Of a stretch of DNA of 32,948 nt, positions 8,437-15,917 are shown piece after piece. The position numbers were made by a program, and so were the translations under genes. The DNA is from Prevotella sp. (GTDB lineage Bacteria; Bacteroidota; Bacteroidia; Bacteroidales; Bacteroidaceae). Where the stretch lies: positions 1 to 32,948 of the forward strand of contig JAFZCU010000196.1 of assembly GCA_017556145.1 (NCBI GenBank), written 5' to 3'. Position 1 is the stretch's first letter. Each line of letters opens with the position of its first letter. The notes below the pieces were generated by a model that searched no databases, was not told the origin of the DNA, and was given only the letters and a program-made list of their open reading frames with translations.

Positions 8437-8475
8437 CTGTTTTATGTTTGCAACCAAGTTGCGACTCACTTGTTC

Positions 8476-8483
8476 TACCTTTG
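8476..8483 (+). promoter_or_regulatory. -7 element of methyltransferase 2 promoter
   Basis: TACCTTTG at 8476-8483. A small palindrome GCAAC-CAA-GTTGC (8450-8462) covers the -33 region and could be an operator. No perfectly spaced TTG is seen. Confidence 0.5.
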
Positions 8484-8499
8484 CACCCAGAAAGATGCG

Positions 8500-8560
8500 A
8501 TTAAGCGAGTGAAGAGCCGAATGCGATTCGATCTATTCCGAGCGGAAGCAGCTTCGAAAG
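8500..8560 (+). repeat. Palindromic repeat family B-like hairpin in 5' leader
   Basis: The leader between the promoter and the ATG at 8588 contains AGCGAG, CGAAT-GCG-ATTCG (8518-8530) and CCGAGCGG. It shares the CGAAT...ATTCG core with the copy in the riboswitch loop (9748-9774) and the GCGAG-rich flanks with those in methyltransferase 2 and cobL. Confidence 0.5.
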
Positions 8561-8587
8561 AAGTTCAAATCAAACAAAAGAAGATAT

Positions 8588-9325
8588 ATGGCAGACAAGA
8601 TTAAGAAATCGTACAAGTTTAGCAAGAGTTTCTACGACGATGCGATTACGCAAGGTAAATGGTGGAGTAAACTTTACTTCAAGTTGCTCTGGGGAGGTGT
8701 AGATGACAACGAAATAGCCCGCAGGGTACTCAGTTGGATACCTGATGACTTCTCTGGTAAGTTGCTTGATGTACCTGTAGGCACTGCTGTATTTACAAAG
8801 GACAAGTATCGTCGTATGACGAAGGCTGCGACTAAGCGAGAACAGAGTCAAGCAGGCTTGGACTCTGTCGAGCGTGAGCAGGCTCGACCGGAGGTCAAAG
8901 CCGACATCACCTGTCTGGACTACAGCCGCGACATGCTGGAGCAGGCAGAAAGCCGATTCCGTGGAGCTGGCATTACTAATGTAAAGACGATGCAGGGCGA
9001 TGTAGGCGCACTTCCCTTTGAGGATGGTACGTTCGACAAGGTGCTGTGCATGAACGGCCTCCATGTGTTTCCTGACAAGACCAAGGCATACGTAGAAATC
9101 CTCCGCACGTTGAAGCCTGGCGGTGAACTTTTATCTTGTTTCTATATAGCTGGAGAACAGAAAGTGGCCGACTGGCTCGCCCGTACCGTTATGACCCGTA
9201 TGGGATGGTTCACGCCTCCCTTTGATACCGTCGAAACCCTCAAGCAGCGTCTGGAGCCTTACTACGAAATTGTTGACTTCCATGTCGAGGGCGCAATGGT
9301 CTATTTCAGGGCAAGGAAGAAGTGA
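8588..9325 (+). CDS. Class I SAM-dependent methyltransferase with in-frame repeat insertion
   Basis: 245 residues. Motif I is LLDVPVGTAVFT (59-70), the acidic post-I site is in DITCLDYSRDML (106-117), and motif II/III is FEDGTFDKVLCMNGLHVFP followed by LRTLKPGGELL. Residues about 79-103 (TKREQS, QAGLDS, VEREQA) interrupt the usual short link between motif I and the CLDYS strand. They are encoded by a GC-rich palindrome that resembles the insertion in CobL. The fold probably tolerates it as a surface loop. The substrate is unknown; the C-terminal region (LARTVMTRMGWFTPPF) suggests a small-molecule or lipid substrate. It is a stand-alone transcription unit. Confidence 0.85.
   Translation: MADKIKKSYKFSKSFYDDAITQGKWWSKLYFKLLWGGVDDNEIARRVLSWIPDDFSGKLLDVPVGTAVFTKDKYRRMTKAATKREQSQAGLDSVEREQARPEVKADITCLDYSRDMLEQAESRFRGAGITNVKTMQGDVGALPFEDGTFDKVLCMNGLHVFPDKTKAYVEILRTLKPGGELLSCFYIAGEQKVADWLARTVMTRMGWFTPPFDTVETLKQRLEPYYEIVDFHVEGAMVYFRARKK
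8836..8886. repeat. Palindromic repeat family B, copy in methyltransferase 2
   Basis: The stem is ACAGAGTC (8842-8849) with GACTCTGT (8861-8868), enclosing a nested CAAGC-AG-GCTTG, and is flanked by GCGAG and CGAGCG. The copy in cobL has stem GCAGAGC/GCTCTGC, so paired positions have changed together. Confidence 0.65.
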
Positions 9326-9338
9326 TATATTGGAGTGA

Positions 9339-9428
9339 CTATGCCTTGCTATTGTAATACTGTATCAGGCATGCAACACCAGCAAATGCAATCACGAACT
9401 CCAGGGCTACAATCAGGATATAATTCAT
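9339..9428 (-). CDS. Candidate 29-residue single-span membrane peptide
   Basis: From the ATG at 9428 the minus strand encodes MNYILIVALEFVIAFAGVAC plus nine more residues ending YYNSKA. This is one hydrophobic helix with a polar, slightly basic tail. A TAACTTTG -7 element sits 33-40 nt upstream (9469-9462) without a well-placed TTG. It is convergent with methyltransferase 2. No family was recognised. Small ORFs arise by chance, but the continuous hydrophobic helix and promoter argue for a real microprotein. Confidence 0.4.
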   Translation of the reverse strand: MNYILIVALEFVIAFAGVACLIQYYNSKA

Positions 9429-9560
9429 GTTCCAATATGTTTATAGTTATTACTCTGGCTGCAAAGTTAGTGTTTTTTCTGATGGCAACTTGTTCCTTGT
9501 TATTAGTTGTTGCGAACGTTACTATCGGAAAATCTAATGAACGATTTTGGGCCTGATTTT

Positions 9561-9590
9561 TTGTCATATCGAAGAAATTGTGTACCTTTG
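9561..9590 (+). promoter_or_regulatory. Promoter of cobalamin-riboswitch transcript
   Basis: TTG (9561-9563), a 19-nt spacer and TACCTTTG (9583-9590). Transcription would begin just before the riboswitch P1 stem. Confidence 0.7.
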
Positions 9591-9610
9591 CCGCGCAGTT
9601 CTGAATAAGA

Positions 9611-9860
9611 GTTGCCCGAAAAGGTGCATTTAACTGTGCTTAATTGGGAATGTGAGTGAGAATCTCCGACTGTCCCGCAGCAGTGAACTCCATTATGGCT
9701 CCTAAGCATAAACGCCATTAAGCTTCGCTTGATAGCGTTCACGCTCTGCAAAGCTCGAATACATTCGGCTTTGCTTTCGCTAAATCACGCCATTGGACTA
9801 TTGTCCGAGAAGGCGCTTGGGAGTGGAGGAAAGTCTGAAGACCAGCCTTTTTCGGTTAAA
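9611..9860 (+). promoter_or_regulatory. Cobalamin (B12) riboswitch
   Basis: Conserved pieces are in order: GGTGC (9623-9627), GGGAATGTGAGTGAGAATC (about 9646-9664), GACTGTCCCGCAGCAGT, then GGGAGTGGAGGAAAGTCTG and AAGACCAGCC near 9829-9847. P1 closes by CCGAAAAGG (9616-9624) pairing with CCTTTTTCGG (9846-9855). The region between the core halves is unusually long, about 115 nt, and contains a family B palindrome (9748-9774). The P1 3' strand can alternatively pair with downstream TTAAAAAG, a possible switch between two states. It should lower expression of the flavodoxin/LysR genes when B12 is abundant. Confidence 0.88.
9748..9774. repeat. Palindromic repeat family B-like hairpin inside riboswitch
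   Basis: GCAAAGC (9748-9754) pairs with GCTTTGC (9768-9774), with a nested CGAAT (9756-9760)/ATTCG (9763-9767). Flanking AGCTTCGCT and CTTTCGC resemble the flanks of the cobL copy. Confidence 0.6.
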
Positions 9861-9866
9861 AAGCCG

Positions 9867-9889
9867 CTGCACCACGATGTATGGTGCAG
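9867..9889 (+). promoter_or_regulatory. Perfect hairpin after riboswitch
   Basis: CTGCACCA (9867-9874), loop CGATGTA, TGGTGCAG (9882-9889). It lies just after the aptamer and is probably part of its expression platform. A weak T-run (TATTTTTG) follows 13 nt later. Confidence 0.6.
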
Positions 9890-9977
9890 TCTGGCGCATG
9901 TATATTTTTGTGGGTAGAAAAGACTCTCTCTTGTTGACTCATGGGTAGTCATACGTGTATTATTATATAAGTTTACA

Positions 9978-10008
9978 GGGGCAGCCTGTCGTGAGACAAA
10001 TCTGCTCC
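9978..10008 (+). promoter_or_regulatory. Leader hairpin upstream of flavodoxin-like gene
   Basis: GGGGCAG (9978-9984) pairs with CTGCTCC (10002-10008, one G-U), with inner GTC-gtga-GAC. It is 30 nt before the ATG at 10039 and may influence ribosome access. Confidence 0.4.
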
Positions 10009-10038
10009 TTCCTAATCGAATAAAAAAAGAAACAAAAT

Positions 10039-10440
10039 ATGAGACACGAATCAATCTTCGTGGTTTATGACAGCTGTCAGGCCACGGCAGAAGAAATAGC
10101 AGACAAGTTGGGGGCAGAGCCCGTCAGCGTACAAGTACTGAATCCTCGGATGATGGAAAGTGCACGAAATTTCGTGCTTTGCATCACCTTAGAGGGAGAT
10201 GGGCAAATACCCATTCCCTGGCTATACGTATGGCAGATGTTTTTGAAGAACAATAATCAAGGAAAGGGATTCGCTATGTTGGTCTTTAACGGTGAAAATA
10301 CTAAAGACAATTGGATCGTCGAAAACATCTGTAAGGATCTGAGAAAAAGCGGTGCCCACATGATTGGGGAAGTGTTTTACGCAGATTCAGACCCGTGGAG
10401 TAGGGATTGTTGGATAGCCGCCATTTCTCCTAATTTATAA
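10039..10440 (+). CDS. Flavodoxin-like protein under B12 riboswitch
   Basis: 133 residues. SIFVVYDSCQATAEEIADKLG (about 5-25) has the shape of a flavodoxin phosphate-binding start (strand, S/T-rich loop, helix with A..IA..L). FAMLVFNGEN and the later IGEVFYADSDPW fit the remaining strands. It is short for a flavodoxin (usually 140-170) and the fold call rests on pattern only. It is the first gene after the cobalamin riboswitch, and the LysR gene follows 8 nt later in the same transcript. A B12-controlled flavodoxin could supply electrons for cobalt reduction before adenosylation, or for a B12-independent replacement reaction. Both are inference. Confidence 0.6.
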   Translation: MRHESIFVVYDSCQATAEEIADKLGAEPVSVQVLNPRMMESARNFVLCITLEGDGQIPIPWLYVWQMFLKNNNQGKGFAMLVFNGENTKDNWIVENICKDLRKSGAHMIGEVFYADSDPWSRDCWIAAISPNL

Positions 10441-10448
10441 CATGATGT

Positions 10449-11354
10449 ATGGAAATCCGACAACTCAAATATTTCCTGAAGCTTGCTGAGACGTTGAACT
10501 TTTCGGAAGCCTCGCGTGAACTCTTTATCACTCAAAGCACGCTCTCGCAGCAGATCCTGAATCTGGAGCGTGAACTCGATCAGCAGCTCTTTATCCGTAA
10601 TAGCCACGAGGTAGTGCTGACAGAGGCAGGACACTTGCTCGTGCCTATGGCCCGTGAAAGCATCCATGCCGTTGACAACTGCCTCCAGCAGATGCAGGAA
10701 TTGAAGCATTTACTCACGGGAGAGCTGAATATCGGCGTGACCTACTCCTTCAGCAGCATCATGGCTGAGACAATGATAGACTTCCTGAAGAAATACCCCA
10801 AGGTGAAACTCAACGTCTGCTACTCATCGATGGCTGATCTCATCGACAAGTTGCAGCGTCATGAACTCGACTTCGTGCTGGCCTTCAAGCCCTCTGAGCG
10901 TAATGACCGTATTGAGAGTCAGGTGTTGTTCAACAACCGTCTGGCCGCTATCGTCAATGAGCATCATACGCTGGCCAAAGAGAAAAGTATCACTCTCGAG
11001 CAACTGGAACGATATTGTCTCGCCATGCCCGCCAAAGGTCTGCAGGCCCGTAATGCTTTCGACAAGGTGACAGACCATACCGACCATCACTATAAGATTA
11101 AGGTGGAAATCAATACCATCGGACTACTCTTTAAATTAGTGTCGCAGACCAAATACGTTACCGTTCTTTCAGAATCAACAGTCATCGACGAACCAGGCCT
11201 CCGTGCCATACCCATTGATGTGCCAGGAAACGATATGGAGGGCTGCATTCACACATTGAAGAACGGCTACATGAAGGCATCTGCCCGTGAGTTTATCCAC
11301 ATGCTCGGACAAAGCACAGCAATACTCAAAAACTCGACGCTGAAAGGAATGTGA
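10449..11354 (+). CDS. LysR family transcriptional regulator
   Basis: 301 residues. The winged HTH is at 1-60 (MEIRQLKYFLKLAETLNFSE, then ASRELFITQSTLSQQILNLE), followed by the effector-binding domain with GELNIGVTYSFSS at about 93-105. This is the standard LysR length. It is co-transcribed with the flavodoxin-like gene behind the cobalamin riboswitch, so its level should follow B12 status, an uncommon arrangement for a LysR gene. Downstream, with their own promoter, are the BtuF/BtuC-like genes, which are possible targets. The effector is unknown. Confidence 0.9.
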   Translation: MEIRQLKYFLKLAETLNFSEASRELFITQSTLSQQILNLERELDQQLFIRNSHEVVLTEAGHLLVPMARESIHAVDNCLQQMQELKHLLTGELNIGVTYSFSSIMAETMIDFLKKYPKVKLNVCYSSMADLIDKLQRHELDFVLAFKPSERNDRIESQVLFNNRLAAIVNEHHTLAKEKSITLEQLERYCLAMPAKGLQARNAFDKVTDHTDHHYKIKVEINTIGLLFKLVSQTKYVTVLSESTVIDEPGLRAIPIDVPGNDMEGCIHTLKNGYMKASAREFIHMLGQSTAILKNSTLKGM

Positions 11355-11399
11355 TTAGATTATACCTTAATTTACGCCAAATATAATTGATAAAGTTGC

Positions 11400-11429
11400 T
11401 TGTTATATCAAAGAAAAACTGTATCTTTG
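11400..11429 (+). promoter_or_regulatory. Promoter of BtuF-like gene
   Basis: TTG (11400-11402), a 19-nt spacer and TATCTTTG (11422-11429), only 8 nt before the ATG at 11438. The in-frame upstream start at 11387 would precede the promoter and is rejected. Confidence 0.7.
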
Positions 11430-11437
11430 CAGTCAAG

Positions 11438-12604
11438 ATGAAAAGAGTTGTTGTTTTAGGAATGTTATGCATGACACTGCTACTATTCAGCTCATGCAAT
11501 CAGAGAGGCAAAGCAGTATCAAGTGATAATGCAAGTGTAGATAGTCTTCTGTGTCCGAAGTATGCTACGGGTTATCAGGTAAAGAGTCAGGATGGCATGC
11601 GACTGGTAGACGTGGGCGAAAGGCCACGGGTAGGCGAACGTAGTTCGGGAATGGACTATCACTTTGCGTTGGTAACATCGGATGACGTAACGGTGCCGGA
11701 TGGCTATACGAAGATACACATTCCCATAAAGAGTACCATCTGCATGACGGCACTGCAACTCTCTAACTTTACGATTCTTGATGCGCACGATGTAGTGAAG
11801 GGCTTGACGGGTACGAAGAATCTTTTCAACAAGGACATCCTACAACGAGTGAAGGACGGACGTATCGTGAAGATCGGTACGGAGGGTAATTTCGACACGG
11901 AGATGGTGCTGGCAGCTAATCCTGATGTTATCTTCATTTCGCCCTTCAAGCGGGGCGGCTACGATGCCATCAAGGAGACGGGTATCACGCTGGTGCCGCA
12001 CTTAGGCTACAAGGAACTGGATCCGCTTGGTCAGGCCGAATGGATTAAGTTCGTGGGCATGTTTATCGGTAAGGAGAAGGAAGCCTGTGAGATATTCTCC
12101 GGTATCGAAGAACGTTATCTAAGCCTCAAATCTCAAACCTCAAATCTCAAACCAGAAGAGCGTCCCACGGTGACGAGTGGCGAGATGCACTACGGCAACT
12201 GGCATGCGGTAGGTGGCAAGAACTATCTGGCCCAAATTTTCCGCGATGCAGGGGCTGACTACGTGATTCACGACGAGGAGACGGCTGGCGAGGATCTGGA
12301 GTTTGAGAAGATGTACGAGTTAGCTGCCAATGCTGACTACTGGCGCATACTGAACAGTTTCCCAGGTGAGTTCTCGTATGAGGCACTGAAGGCCACAGAG
12401 CCTCGCAATGAACTGTTTAAGGCTTTCAAGGAGCGTAAGGTCATCTACTGTAACATGAAGCAGACGCCCTATTACGAAATCTCGCCTGTAGAGCCCGACG
12501 TGCTGCTGAAGGACTTTGTGGCTATCTTCCATCCGGAACTCGTGGAACCCGACTACAAACCGAGATACTATCAATTATTGACAACAACGGATTTAACTGA
12601 TTAA
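11438..12604 (+). CDS. Periplasmic substrate-binding lipoprotein of a B12/iron ABC importer (BtuF/FecB-like)
   Basis: 388 residues with lipobox LFSSC (Cys20). The TroA/FecB-type fold is marked by ALQLSNFTILDAHDVVKGL, KIGTEGNFDTEMVLAANPDVIFISPF and later GGKNYLAQIFRDAGADYVI. It binds a cobalamin, haem or siderophore-like ligand on the periplasmic side. B12 is favoured by the surrounding cobalamin genes but not proved. The gene has collected three repeats: a family A palindrome (11619-11652, ERPRVGERSSG), a 2 x 14-bp tandem repeat (12125-12152) and an intergenic palindrome that supplies its last residues (TTDLTD). The permease follows 63 nt downstream. Confidence 0.85.
   Translation: MKRVVVLGMLCMTLLLFSSCNQRGKAVSSDNASVDSLLCPKYATGYQVKSQDGMRLVDVGERPRVGERSSGMDYHFALVTSDDVTVPDGYTKIHIPIKSTICMTALQLSNFTILDAHDVVKGLTGTKNLFNKDILQRVKDGRIVKIGTEGNFDTEMVLAANPDVIFISPFKRGGYDAIKETGITLVPHLGYKELDPLGQAEWIKFVGMFIGKEKEACEIFSGIEERYLSLKSQTSNLKPEERPTVTSGEMHYGNWHAVGGKNYLAQIFRDAGADYVIHDEETAGEDLEFEKMYELAANADYWRILNSFPGEFSYEALKATEPRNELFKAFKERKVIYCNMKQTPYYEISPVEPDVLLKDFVAIFHPELVEPDYKPRYYQLLTTTDLTD
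11619..11652. repeat. Palindromic repeat family A, copy 3 (inside BtuF-like gene)
   Basis: 34 bp aligned without gaps to copies 1 and 2. The stem here is CGAAC-GTA-GTTCG instead of CGACG/CGTCG, so two base pairs changed on both sides together. Confidence 0.8.
12125..12152 (+). repeat. 14-bp tandem repeat inside BtuF-like gene
   Basis: Two exact copies of CTCAAATCTCAAAC in frame, encoding a low-complexity linker (LKSQTSNLKP). Confidence 0.8.
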
Positions 12605-12656
12605 ACGGATTTTGTTATGCATCCTTTTATCCGTGAAATCCGTGTAATCTGTTGTT
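12583..12656. repeat. Intergenic palindrome at btuF-like/btuC-like junction
   Basis: The arms AACAACGGATTTAACTGATT... (12583-12610) and ...ATCCGTGTAATCTGTTGTT (12629-12656) are imperfect inverted copies. The left arm includes the last codons and stop of the binding-protein gene. Confidence 0.65.
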
Positions 12657-12667
12657 AAAGAAAAAGC

Positions 12668-13696
12668 ATGAAGAAAGTATCATTTTTCCTCTTATTATTC
12701 ACTGCCATCGTTATCATGGCAATCGTCAACCTGCTCATCGGCTCCGTCAAGATTCCGGTGGCGGACATCTGTCGTATATTGGTGGGCGATGACAGTCATG
12801 AGATTTGGACGAACATCATCTGGAAATCGCGACTGCCTCAGGTCTTGACGGCTATTGTCGCTGGCGCTGGCCTCGCCGTTAGCGGTTTACAAATGCAGAC
12901 CGTTTTCCGCAATCCGTTGGCTGGTCCGTCAGTGCTTGGTATCAGCAATGGTTCTGCTCTTGGCGTAGCTTTTGTGGTTCTGCTTTCTGGCAAGATAGGT
13001 GGTGTGGCACTCAGCCGTTTGGGCTACTTTGGTGATGCAGCTATGTCTGTGGCGGCTATCGTAGGTGCCTTGGCGGTTATGCTGCTCATTCTCTGGGTGG
13101 CACAGAAGGTAAAAGGCAACGTCACCCTGTTGATTATCGGTGTGATGATTGGTTATCTGGCCAATGCTATTATTGGTGTGCTAAAATTCCTGGCACCCGA
13201 TGAGGATGTGAAGTCGTTTGTCGTATGGGGACTCGGCTCTTTCTCCCGTGTTTCTGGCGATGAAATGATACTCTTCGTGGTGTTGATGTGCGTCTTGCTT
13301 CCCCTGAGTTTCTTGCTCGTCAAGTCGATGAACCTGATGCTATTGGGAGATCGATATGCCGCCAACTTAGGTTTAGATATCCGTCGGGCTCGCATGATGG
13401 TGATTATCAGCTCTGGCATCTTGGTGGCGATTGTCACGGCCTATTGCGGCCCTATTATGTTTATCGGTTTGGCTGTTCCCCATTTGGCAAGAGCCATCTT
13501 CCGATCTTCCGACCACCGCATCTTGATGCCAGCCACAGCTCTTTGCGGTGCCCTGCTGGCACTTGTCTGCAACTTTATTGCCCGTATGCCAGGATTTGAG
13601 GGTGCTTTGCCAGTGAATTCAGTTACAGCCTTAGTCGGCGCTCCCGTCATTGCGGCCGTCCTGTTCCGTCGTCGCAAGGATGAAATAGGTGAATGA
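12668..13696 (+). CDS. FecCD/BtuC-type ABC transporter permease
   Basis: 342 residues, with about ten hydrophobic segments starting at residue 5. Signature phrases are RLPQVLTAIVAGAGLAVSGL, QTVFRNPLAGPSVLGISNG, and GPIMFIGLAVPHLAR with RMPGFEGALPVNSVTALVGAP near the C-terminus, the normal FecCD/BtuC pattern. Two copies form the inner-membrane channel for cobalamin, haem or siderophore import. It pairs with the binding protein upstream. Unusually, no ATPase gene (btuD) follows: a glycosidase begins 18 nt later. The ATPase must be encoded elsewhere or shared. Confidence 0.9.
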   Translation: MKKVSFFLLLFTAIVIMAIVNLLIGSVKIPVADICRILVGDDSHEIWTNIIWKSRLPQVLTAIVAGAGLAVSGLQMQTVFRNPLAGPSVLGISNGSALGVAFVVLLSGKIGGVALSRLGYFGDAAMSVAAIVGALAVMLLILWVAQKVKGNVTLLIIGVMIGYLANAIIGVLKFLAPDEDVKSFVVWGLGSFSRVSGDEMILFVVLMCVLLPLSFLLVKSMNLMLLGDRYAANLGLDIRRARMMVIISSGILVAIVTAYCGPIMFIGLAVPHLARAIFRSSDHRILMPATALCGALLALVCNFIARMPGFEGALPVNSVTALVGAPVIAAVLFRRRKDEIGE

Positions 13697-13714
13697 TCAT
13701 TTAATGAAATATCA

Positions 13715-15886
13715 ATGAAGTACTATCAACTATTCCTGACCGCAGCCCTTTTCCTGATGGGGAAGTCGGTCGTCAATGCACAGCCCTACGACTTTCAGAA
13801 TACGAAACTGAAGGACGACGAACGTGTAGAACTCTTCTTAAAGCACCTCACCCTCGACGAGAAGATGCAGTGGATGGCTCCTATGCTTGGCTCGCCCCGT
13901 CTGGGTATTCCCGTCACCAGCTGCTACGAGGGTCTTCATGGTCTTGCCCTTGGTGGTCCGTCTCGCAATAATGGCGTGAAGACCGTCGATGGCAAGGAAG
14001 TGCCTAATGACCTGCCGACGACCATCTTCCCGCAGGCATACGGTATGGGTTGTACGTGGGACCGTTCACTCATCCAGTATATCGGTCAGATTGAGGCCGA
14101 GGAGGTGCGTTGGTATGCTCAAGGCAATATCGCCCGCCGTAAAGGGCTTATCGTCTTTGCACCTAATGCCGACCTCGCCCGAGATCCGCGATGGGGACGT
14201 ACGGAGGAGAGTTATGGCGAGGACCCTTACCTTGTTGGGCAACTCACGGTAGCGATGGTAAAGGGTCTCCAGGGTGACAACGCACGCTATTGGAAGACCG
14301 CTGCACTGATGAAGCATTTCCTCGCCAATAGCAATGAGGATGGTCGTGATTCTACTAGTAGTAATTTCGACGAACGCCTGTTCCGTGAATACTATGCATA
14401 TCCTTTCTATAAAGGCATTACCGAGGGTGGAAGCCGCGCTTTTATGGCCTCGTATAATAGTTGGAACGGCATCCCGATGGCTGTTCATCCTTGTCTGAAT
14501 GAAATAACCCGCAACGAGTGGGGTAACAATGGTATCATCTGTACTGATGGTGGTGCTTATGCGTTTCTGGTGAATGCCCACCATTATTATCCCGACTTTC
14601 CTTCTGCCGCTGCAGGAGTCGTCAAAGCTGGTACTAGCCAGTTTCTCGACCGCTATCAGCCGTATCTGAAGGAGGCTTTAGAAAAGGGTCTGGTCACTGA
14701 AGCCGATATCGATAAGGTTATCAAGGGCAATATATTCGTGGCTCTGAAGTTGGGCCTGCTCGACGATAAGTGTCCTTATGCTGAAATTGGTAAGGACTCT
14801 ACCGCGATGCCGCCTTATGAGCGTGAGGAAGTAAAACAGTTCGTGCGAGAGGTGACAGCCAAAAGCATCGTACTGCTGAAGAACGACAACCAGACGTTGC
14901 CTATCAGTAATAAGGTGAAGAAGATTGCTGTCGTTGGTCCTTATGCTGACAAGATCATCTACGACTGGTATAGCGGCACGGCACCTTACGAGAACACCAT
15001 CCTGAAGGCCATGCAGGAGACTGGTCGTGAAAAGGGCATTGAGATTCTGTATGCACCGGATAATCAGTTCGGTCGCGCTGAAGATCTTGCCCGTCAGGCC
15101 GATATGGTACTTGTCTGTACGGGTAATCACCCCTACGGTACCGACCGCACGTGGAAGGTCTGCCCTGTGCCATCTGATGGTCGCGAGGCCAACGACCGCC
15201 ACTCGCTGCAGTTGCCCGATGAGGACGAGATCCGTCGCCTCTACAGCATCAATCCGAATACCGTGCTGGTGCTCGTCAGCAGCTTCCCATACACTATCAA
15301 TTGGAGCAACGCCAATCTGCCCGCCATCCTCCACGTTACCCATTGTTCGCAGGAACAGGGTCACGGCGTGGCCGATGTGCTATTTGGTAAGGTGAACCCC
15401 GCTGGTCGCACCAATCAGACGTGGGTAAAGAACATTCTCGACCTGCCCCACATGATGGACTACGACATCCGCCACGGCCGTACCTATATGTATTTCGAGG
15501 GCCAGCCGCTCTATCCTTTCGGCTATGGACTCAGCTACACCCGTTTTGAGTATGGCAATGCAAGAATCCTGAAACAGGATAAGAAGAAAGTCTATGTCTC
15601 TGTGCCTGTGAAGAATGTCGGTGGTCGTGATGGCGACGAGGTCGTACAGCTCTATGTCAGCTATCCTGAGTCGAAGGTGGGGCATCCGAAGCGCCAGCTC
15701 AAGGCCTTCGAGCGCGTGACGATTCCTGCTGGTGAGAACTGCGACGTTGTGCTGGCCGTCGATAAGGCCGACCTCACCTACTGGAGTCCAGAGGCCCATG
15801 CCTTCATCCCCGAATCAGGACGTATCCATTTTGAGATAGGTGCTTCCTCTGCCGACATCCGTACAGAAGCAGATTATAAGCTGTAA
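13715..15886 (+). CDS. Glycoside hydrolase family 3 (beta-glucosidase/xylosidase-like)
   Basis: 723 residues with a signal peptide ending VVNAQ (about 23). The GH3 N-terminal barrel contains ARDPRWGRTEESYGEDPYLVG and KHFLANSNEDGRDSTSS. The nucleophile Asp278 lies in IICTDGGAY. The alpha/beta sandwich (AKSIVLLKNDNQTLP, VAVVGPY-like IAVVGPYAD) and a C-terminal fibronectin III-like domain (PVKNVGGRDGDEVVQLYVS) complete the fold. It is exported to the periplasm to release glucose or xylose from plant oligosaccharides. Substrate choice between glucoside, xyloside and arabinoside is not decided by these motifs. No SusC/SusD pair is adjacent, so it is an orphan gene rather than part of a visible polysaccharide locus. 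Confidence 0.92.
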   Translation: MKYYQLFLTAALFLMGKSVVNAQPYDFQNTKLKDDERVELFLKHLTLDEKMQWMAPMLGSPRLGIPVTSCYEGLHGLALGGPSRNNGVKTVDGKEVPNDLPTTIFPQAYGMGCTWDRSLIQYIGQIEAEEVRWYAQGNIARRKGLIVFAPNADLARDPRWGRTEESYGEDPYLVGQLTVAMVKGLQGDNARYWKTAALMKHFLANSNEDGRDSTSSNFDERLFREYYAYPFYKGITEGGSRAFMASYNSWNGIPMAVHPCLNEITRNEWGNNGIICTDGGAYAFLVNAHHYYPDFPSAAAGVVKAGTSQFLDRYQPYLKEALEKGLVTEADIDKVIKGNIFVALKLGLLDDKCPYAEIGKDSTAMPPYEREEVKQFVREVTAKSIVLLKNDNQTLPISNKVKKIAVVGPYADKIIYDWYSGTAPYENTILKAMQETGREKGIEILYAPDNQFGRAEDLARQADMVLVCTGNHPYGTDRTWKVCPVPSDGREANDRHSLQLPDEDEIRRLYSINPNTVLVLVSSFPYTINWSNANLPAILHVTHCSQEQGHGVADVLFGKVNPAGRTNQTWVKNILDLPHMMDYDIRHGRTYMYFEGQPLYPFGYGLSYTRFEYGNARILKQDKKKVYVSVPVKNVGGRDGDEVVQLYVSYPESKVGHPKRQLKAFERVTIPAGENCDVVLAVDKADLTYWSPEAHAFIPESGRIHFEIGASSADIRTEADYKL

Positions 15887-15917
15887 ATGGTTCCCTCATG
15901 TGTAGTGTTTGTATGGC

